This document shows positions 58,871 to 64,000 of a stretch of 64,000 bases of DNA, piece after piece. The notes under the pieces are model-generated. The model was not told the DNA's origin. It did not search any database and worked only from the letters and a program-made list of their open reading frames with translations. The translations under genes and the position numbers were made by a program. Source of the DNA: Rhizophagus irregularis (taxonomy: Eukaryota; Glomeromycota; Glomeromycetes; Glomerales; Glomeraceae); contig NC_089434.1 of the NCBI RefSeq assembly GCF_026210795.1, forward strand, positions 2,852,001-2,916,000. Direction: 5' to 3'. Each line of letters starts with the position of its first letter. The first letter of the stretch is position 1.

Positions 58871-59500
58871 GCCATGCGCGTTTATTTCTTTTTTAACTTT
58901 TAGAAATCCTATATTGAAAAAACTAGTAAAAAAACTTCTAAAGAGTGGTATTCTATAAATTGAAGTTTTATTTCAATTCAGAGTTATAATATATTTAAAA
59001 GTCTTGTTAAATCCTTGATTTTATTAATTATTTCATATCGTAATTATTATGAAGACTATTTGCTACTATCATGGGAGTATGAAATAAAGGTTTTAAAACA
59101 TGTATTTGGAATTACATATCAATTAATACTAGATTTTACTTTTTATGAGTTTTTTAAAATCCTCTAACGAGTTATACATTATAACAAAATTCTTTAAACT
59201 GGAAATTTTAGTATGAAAAAAGAAAAAATTTCAGCAATAGATTTGTTTAGTTTATTTTAATCATTTTTTCAATATTATTTACTTTAACTAATAATACTCT
59301 TAATAATTAGGTTATATTTTTGATTTTGATTCAAATAACATGAGTATTGAGGTTTTTTAAACTCTTACGCCAATGGTCAATATAAAATGAAATTTATTAA
59401 ATAATTTAAATCACTTATGCGAATGCTAAAAAATTTGCTTGGCTAATGACTTTATTAAAATTTAGAGCAGATTTATACTCTTTTATATATGTTTATAATT
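58871..59500. other. AT-rich region, no gene recognised
   Basis: Nothing supportable on either strand. Confidence 0.4.
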
Positions 59501-60160
59501 TTCATTCAGAAATTGAAGTTGAATATATAAAAAAAATCCTGCAACTAATTTCAATATTAATAATAATTTAATTTTTGAAAATGATCAACTAGTTGATGTA
59601 GCAAAAAAGATGGCTTGAGTAGCATATATTAATTAATATAAAAAGTTTTAACTTACTGAAAATTCTAATATTAATAGTAATAATGATGAACTTCTTAATA
59701 ATAAATTAGATAATTTGAATGAATATTTAGCGTCTGATCAAGTAATTAAAAAGATAATAACAATGAATGTAATAATGTTGATAAAATCAATTCTAATGAA
59801 TTATTTATTTTTTAAATCACTAAAGAAGTGCAAATTTACTATCAAAAGTAACTGAATCTGAAGAACTCTTATGATAATAATGAATTAGATATATTAAAAG
59901 TACTAAATATTTATAAATCACATAATGCATTCTTAAAAGCTGATCATTTACGAGAAATCTGAAATCATTTGGCTGTAAATTTGAATAAAGGTTCGCAAAA
60001 TAGAATTGAAAGAAATACTGCAAATAAACTTGTATGCAGTCTTTAAAAAAATGATTCTTATATTAAAAACTGACTAAAATTTAACCGCTAGAAGATGAAA
60101 AACATGCAGAAAGTATTAGCATTTCTAGAACAATTTTAGGTAATTTATATACTATTATTT
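59500..60160 (+). pseudogene. Decayed coding relic of unknown family
   Basis: Between about 59500 and 60160 the plus strand keeps long stretches with protein-like composition (for example NNELDILKVLNIYKSHNAFL, KADHLREI, NLNKGSQNRIERNTANKLV), broken by several stops and shifts. No family is recognised. The Asn/Lys/Leu composition and transposon-rich setting suggest a degraded mobile-element or lineage-specific gene. Low confidence. Confidence 0.35.
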
Positions 60161-61585
60161 TGACCTTAATTTAAATAAAAAATGATTAATTATTATTTTT
60201 TCTTACAATAGTACAAAACTTAAAAAGTGCTAGTGTATCTGAAAAATGCCTATTAGAAAATAACATAGACTTATTATTGTATATATAAGTAAAAGACTTT
60301 ATATTTGCTAAATTCTTGCCAAGTATCAAAAGATTAGTAATCAGCATTTCTTTGTATGTTCTGGTATAAATTCAGTAGATTCTCTTTTATTCATCTCTAT
60401 TATTTTTTATCATTATTTATCTGAAAATTATTTTACATGTCAGTTACTTGTAATAGATAATAGTAATCTATTTATTCACTTATCAGCCAAAAATATTGTT
60501 TATTATCTTGGTAATATATTACCTTTTAATTTTATTAATCATAAGATACTTAAACTTGATAGTAATGAATACAGAATTTTTTCTTTTTTTCAACAAGAAG
60601 TAATTATGAACACTTTAAAAATAATTTATCAGCATTAGTAATAATTAATTTCTGTAATTTTTTTACTAATTATATTGTATTTTGTATTTGTATATTGTAT
60701 TTACTAATGCTAAACTAATATAATTGATTAATAAATAATAAAATAATAAAATTTATGTAACTGTAAAATTTAAGGTAAAGTTATATATTAATCTAAAAAA
60801 GTAACTGAAATGTTGGTAAGATTAATTAGTAAGAAAAAAAAATGGATATATAAAAGTTGGATTTCTTTCAGTAAACTATTTTAGTAGTAGGCAGGGTCCT
60901 GTAAAATTACTATAATAGGTAAAGTAACAAATACTTTACAAGATTTAAAAATTAAAGAACAAGTTAAATTAGCTCTGTGGCAAAAAATACTGAAAAAATA
61001 GTACTAATATCAAAATTGGAATTTCATAGAAGTTTGAACAGTATTAAAAATTTAAATACATTAATATTTTATTGTAAAGAAATTAGAAGGAAAAAGAGAG
61101 TAAATGGCATTACTCATAAACATGTAATTGCCCAATATACAATTAAAAGTCATAAAATCCAGGCTAGGTTATGGTATTAATATAGATAAGTATATATATA
61201 ATTAGTCATTCTTATTTTGTTTTTTATTTTTTTTATGAGATAGCTAATGTTTAAAAAACAAAATTATCAAAATGGAAAAAATAAATAATTAATTCAATTT
61301 GTTTTTACATTATTCTCTATTTGATAATATTTATATAAAGCTATTTAATTAGAAAGAAAAATATATAAATATAATATCTACTGAATTTTTATTTCTCACA
61401 TTATTTCATATTTGATAATATTTATATATGCCAAATTTTATTTGAAAGAAAAATATATAAACTACTTTTATATTGTTTTATTGAATTATTTGTTATATTT
61501 TCATTATTTTGTATCAGATAGTATATACATACAGCTAATAAAGAAAGAATTATACATGCATGCTATTTATAGCATGTAGATAGAG
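60161..61585. other. AT-rich region with a short open frame
   Basis: A 67-codon frame at 60977-61180 (KIVLISKLEFHRSLNSIKNL, basic) may be another relic. An AGGGTCCT motif at 60893-60900 resembles a solo end of the AGGACCC elements. Otherwise nothing recognisable. Confidence 0.35.
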
Positions 61586-61589
61586 AAAG

Positions 61590-61962
61590 AAAAAAAATAT
61601 AAGATTAGTAGTAAAGATAAAAAAATGAAATCAAATAGTAAAAAATATGATAAGAAAAATGTGAATATAGAAATTTTCAGTAATAAAACTAATTGGAACA
61701 AATGGAATGATTTAGCATTTTATTGGAAAGGTTATTGGGCAAATTTTTAGATAGTCACTTAAAATTTTTTGATTGTATCATTGTTTTTAATGATGATATA
61801 ATCATTTAGGTAACAGGTTGACTTTTTTTTTAGAGGAGTGGTTTTATTTCATAATGCTTAATTCTTATATATTTTTTGTTTTTCTTATTTTTTATAAGTT
61901 TAATATATGTAAGTATAGTTATATTAGGACAAGATCACATCTATAATAAATAAAAAAAAAAA
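61590..61962 (+). mobile_element. 3' terminal fragment of the same LINE family as 37.4-38.6 kb
   Basis: Aligned by eye with 38230-38600: shared coding end NW(N)KWNDLAFY ... GHWANF/GYWANF and stop, then the 3' UTR words TAATCATTTAGGTAACAGGT, GTTTTATTTCATAATGCTTA and ATCACATCTATAATAAA followed by A-rich sequence. It is 5'-truncated; the left boundary and target duplication were not resolved. Confidence 0.75.
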
Positions 61963-62619
61963 TTAATACCTAAAACTGGCCAAACTATTTTTGAATTTTT
62001 TAGTTAAAAAATAATACATTAATTAATATAATTTTTTGTATTTTTTTATATAAAAATATTGATGAATAACCAAAACTAAATCTGAAATCACTATTTTATT
62101 AAAATTAGTTTTAGATAGCAAAATTCAGTGTCCTAGGATTCTATTTAATTTAATAATAATTTAAGTATTACAATTAAAGTTTAAGTTATGAATTCTAAAG
62201 AAAAAAAATTAGAAAATTAATTGTAATAATAAAATTTTGGGATTATAAGAAAAATAATTCAGAAATGAAGTACAAATTAGATATATATATTAAAAATAAA
62301 AAATCTAAAAATATCAAATAAAGGTTTTGTTGTTCAGAAAGTTAGCTTATTTAAAGTGTTTTGTTGTAAATTTGTGCTTCAAACTTTTAAACAAAATTGC
62401 ATCATTAAAAAAAAAGGAAGAATAATGAAAATTGTAAATTTGGAAATAATATTCAAAAGAATGAGAAAGAAAAATTTAAAAGCAATAGAAGAAGTATATA
62501 TAAAGAAAAGAAATGAATTCAAAATCAATGGTTTCAACTTAAAAGAAAGATATGTATTAAAGAAGTATACTTTCTATGTTTATTCGCGTAAGTATCGTGA
62601 TCTATTGATGCACGTCTGA
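61963..62619. other. AT-rich region, no supported gene
   Basis: An 87-codon Lys/Asn-rich frame at 62356-62619 ends inside the boundary of the next element and shows no family features, so it is not called as a gene. Confidence 0.4.
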
Positions 62620-63045
62620 AATGTGTGCCAGGTTGATGGCGCAGTGTGACGCAGTAATTTCAAAAAAAAATTAAGTTAAAGATTTTCTTTTTAATGTAAA
62701 GCTTTCAACTTTATGCATTAGATGTATTTTCATCTGTTTTACAAAATTCACTTATAAATGGAAGGAGGTTTTGGAAGTAGATTTTGACTTTAGTATATAA
62801 CAACCAATTTTATCGTCTTTGCCGATCATTTCCAAAATTGGATTTGTTGAAAAAACAGTTTTTGTTAAATAACTCGAAAATGGCCTTCTAAACCACCTGT
62901 ATATTCTCTAAGTAAATTTGCAGAGCGGACGAAAATACATCTAGTGCAGGAATTTAAAGGGTTTATTTTAAATAAAAAAAAATTGTAATTTAATTTTTTT
63001 GGAAAAATCGCTGCGCCACACTGCGCCATCAACCTGGCACACATT
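62620..63045. mobile_element. MITE with long TIRs (AATGTGTGCCAGG ends) upstream of the condensin gene
   Basis: The left arm AATGTGTGCCAGGTTGATGG then CGCAGTGTGACGCAG (62620-62654) pairs with the right arm CTGCGCCACACTGCGCCATC then AACCTGGCACACATT (63011-63045). One mismatch in about 35 bp indicates a young insertion. Between the arms, 356 bp have no coding capacity. CTATTGAT occurs on both sides of the element but not directly adjacent on the left, so the target duplication is unresolved. Confidence 0.85.
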
Positions 63046-63143
63046 CCTCTATTGATTTATGATGACGTCATTCGCGATAGTTATTTTTTTTTTTTAGAAC
63101 GTGATTTTTCTTCACTCGCAATTTATTTTCATTTACGAGTTTC

Positions 63144-64000
63144 ATGGCTGACTTCTTTGATTTAAGCGAGGAAATCGTAAAATTACAAGATACCATTTAT
63201 CCGATTTCAAATGAATTGCCAATTTCTAATTTGGCTGCCACTGAAATCGAAAGGTTGTTGAACGGTAAAGTAAAATATCTTTTTTTCAATTTTTGCATAA
63301 GACCATACTGCATCTTGGAGCTATAACTTTCTTTTATTTTTATTGTTATTCAGATATTGTTGACAAAATAAGCGTGTATTCTTATGCGATAGCAAATGTG
63401 GAGCTTTTTAGTGTTTTATGTAGTTTCATAAAGTAATGACCTTATCTCTTCCTGTTTCAAATAGTTTATTAGACATTTAATAAGTGAATTTATTATTTTT
63501 CTAGAAACTTTGATTCATTGAAACCTGCTACGTTAAATCGTGTACTTGATATAATCTTATCAGGTGTGAAATAATTTCAATACATTTTTAAGTTAAAAAA
63601 TAAGTTAATTAATTGTACATGTATTATAGGCTTAAAAAGCGAATGTGCAAATACGTCAGATAGTTTAGATGCTGATGATGAAAGCACTTACAGCAAACAT
63701 CGTGTTGCCTTGGAAATTTATGGATTTTTTTTGTATTGGTTTATTATTAATGCAGAAGATAAAGCAGTATCTAAAAATGATGCAAATGGAGGAAGTGGCG
63801 TGAGGACAAAGGTTTTTATAACAAGTTGTTTGCTAGATCTATTGGTAATATGTATTATTACGAATTCATAGTTATTCTTTATTTATTAGAGAGCAAGACA
63901 GCCTAAATCAAAAACCACATCAAATAATCACGAAGATTGGGATTGGTCTACTCAAAGAGAGGAAGTTCTAGCTTTAATGACGAAGGTGTTGGAACTTAGA
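63144..64000 (+). CDS. Condensin complex subunit 1 (Cnd1/NCAPD2-like), 5' part, at least five exons
   Basis: Condensin subunit 1 is the HEAT-repeat non-SMC subunit that helps condensin compact mitotic chromosomes. Exons are 63144-63264, 63354-63432, 63505-63563, 63630-63811 and 63890-past the window end, all in phase. The encoded N-terminus (MADFFDLSEEIVKLQ ... VELFSVLCSFIK ... FDSLKPATLNRVLDIILSG ... HRVALEIYGFFLYWFI) resembles the helical N-terminal domain of Cnd1. The acidic/Ser stretch, then a basic RARQPKSK linker and WDWSTQREEVLALMTKVLEL, fit the known Trp-containing segment before the HEAT repeats. The exon 4 donor is uncertain: a donor at 63845 instead of 63812 would add 11 residues in frame. 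The gene continues beyond the window. Assignment is by resemblance, since only about the first 180 residues are visible. Confidence 0.72.

Overview
The window looks like nuclear DNA of a Glomeromycotina (arbuscular mycorrhizal) fungus, most like Rhizophagus. This is inferred from sequence character, without a database search. The DNA is very AT-rich. Genes carry short introns with GTAAGT-like donors and TAG acceptors. It has a TKL-type kinase of the C-x2-C ... NFKNWTSGN ... WIPYDR type, which I associate with the expanded kinases of these fungi. Transposon debris is dense. Gene models were built by hand: for every complete multi-exon gene below, the summed exons give an intact reading frame.

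Layout. 0-1.8 kb: a kinase gene. 3-21 kb: a gene-poor stretch with two unnamed families. Family A has three members (3.2 kb +, 13.1 kb -, 20.1 kb -) sharing a three-exon structure, a W-x-F-x-R-C domain and a tiny third exon encoding RKKLY(I/L)G. Family B has two members (11.1 kb +, 15.2 kb +), which are Asn/Gln-rich proteins sharing FEIPG(Y/F)xIIIIPT. The two families alternate. Tandem repeats and MITE-like elements fill the gaps. 22.7-26.9 kb: a 12-exon SPT5 transcription elongation factor gene (-). 27.4-28.5 kb: a divergently transcribed five-exon alpha-tubulin N-acetyltransferase gene (+). 29.1-34.1 kb: a tandem cluster of LITAF-like zinc-domain genes (four good genes, one truncated, one relic), several with a shared upstream block. 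34.4-36.1 kb: a four-exon GLUT-type sugar transporter (-). 63.1 kb to the end: the 5' part of a condensin subunit 1 gene.

37-62 kb is transposon territory. Two large elements with CACTGGT-like ends (39.7-42.7 and 53.2-58.1 kb) carry long arrays of hairpin-bearing satellite and a polypurine tract. Between them lies a Russian-doll insertion: an 8.1 kb decayed LINE (gag-like ORF1; endonuclease, reverse transcriptase and RNase H ORF2) with a 12-bp target duplication sits inside a palindromic MITE with an 8-bp target duplication. That MITE lies inside another element with AGGACC ends, which lies inside a TA-flanked element with CAGTCAACTCTCTATAAAT ends. Two 3' fragments of a different LINE lie at 37.4 and 61.6 kb.

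No tRNA, rRNA or CRISPR array was recognised. The protein-coding genes are mostly unrelated housekeeping or lineage-expanded genes, so no single pathway links them. The most novel-looking items are the alternating A/B families, the promoter-block LITAF cluster, and the large non-autonomous elements built of alternating hairpins.
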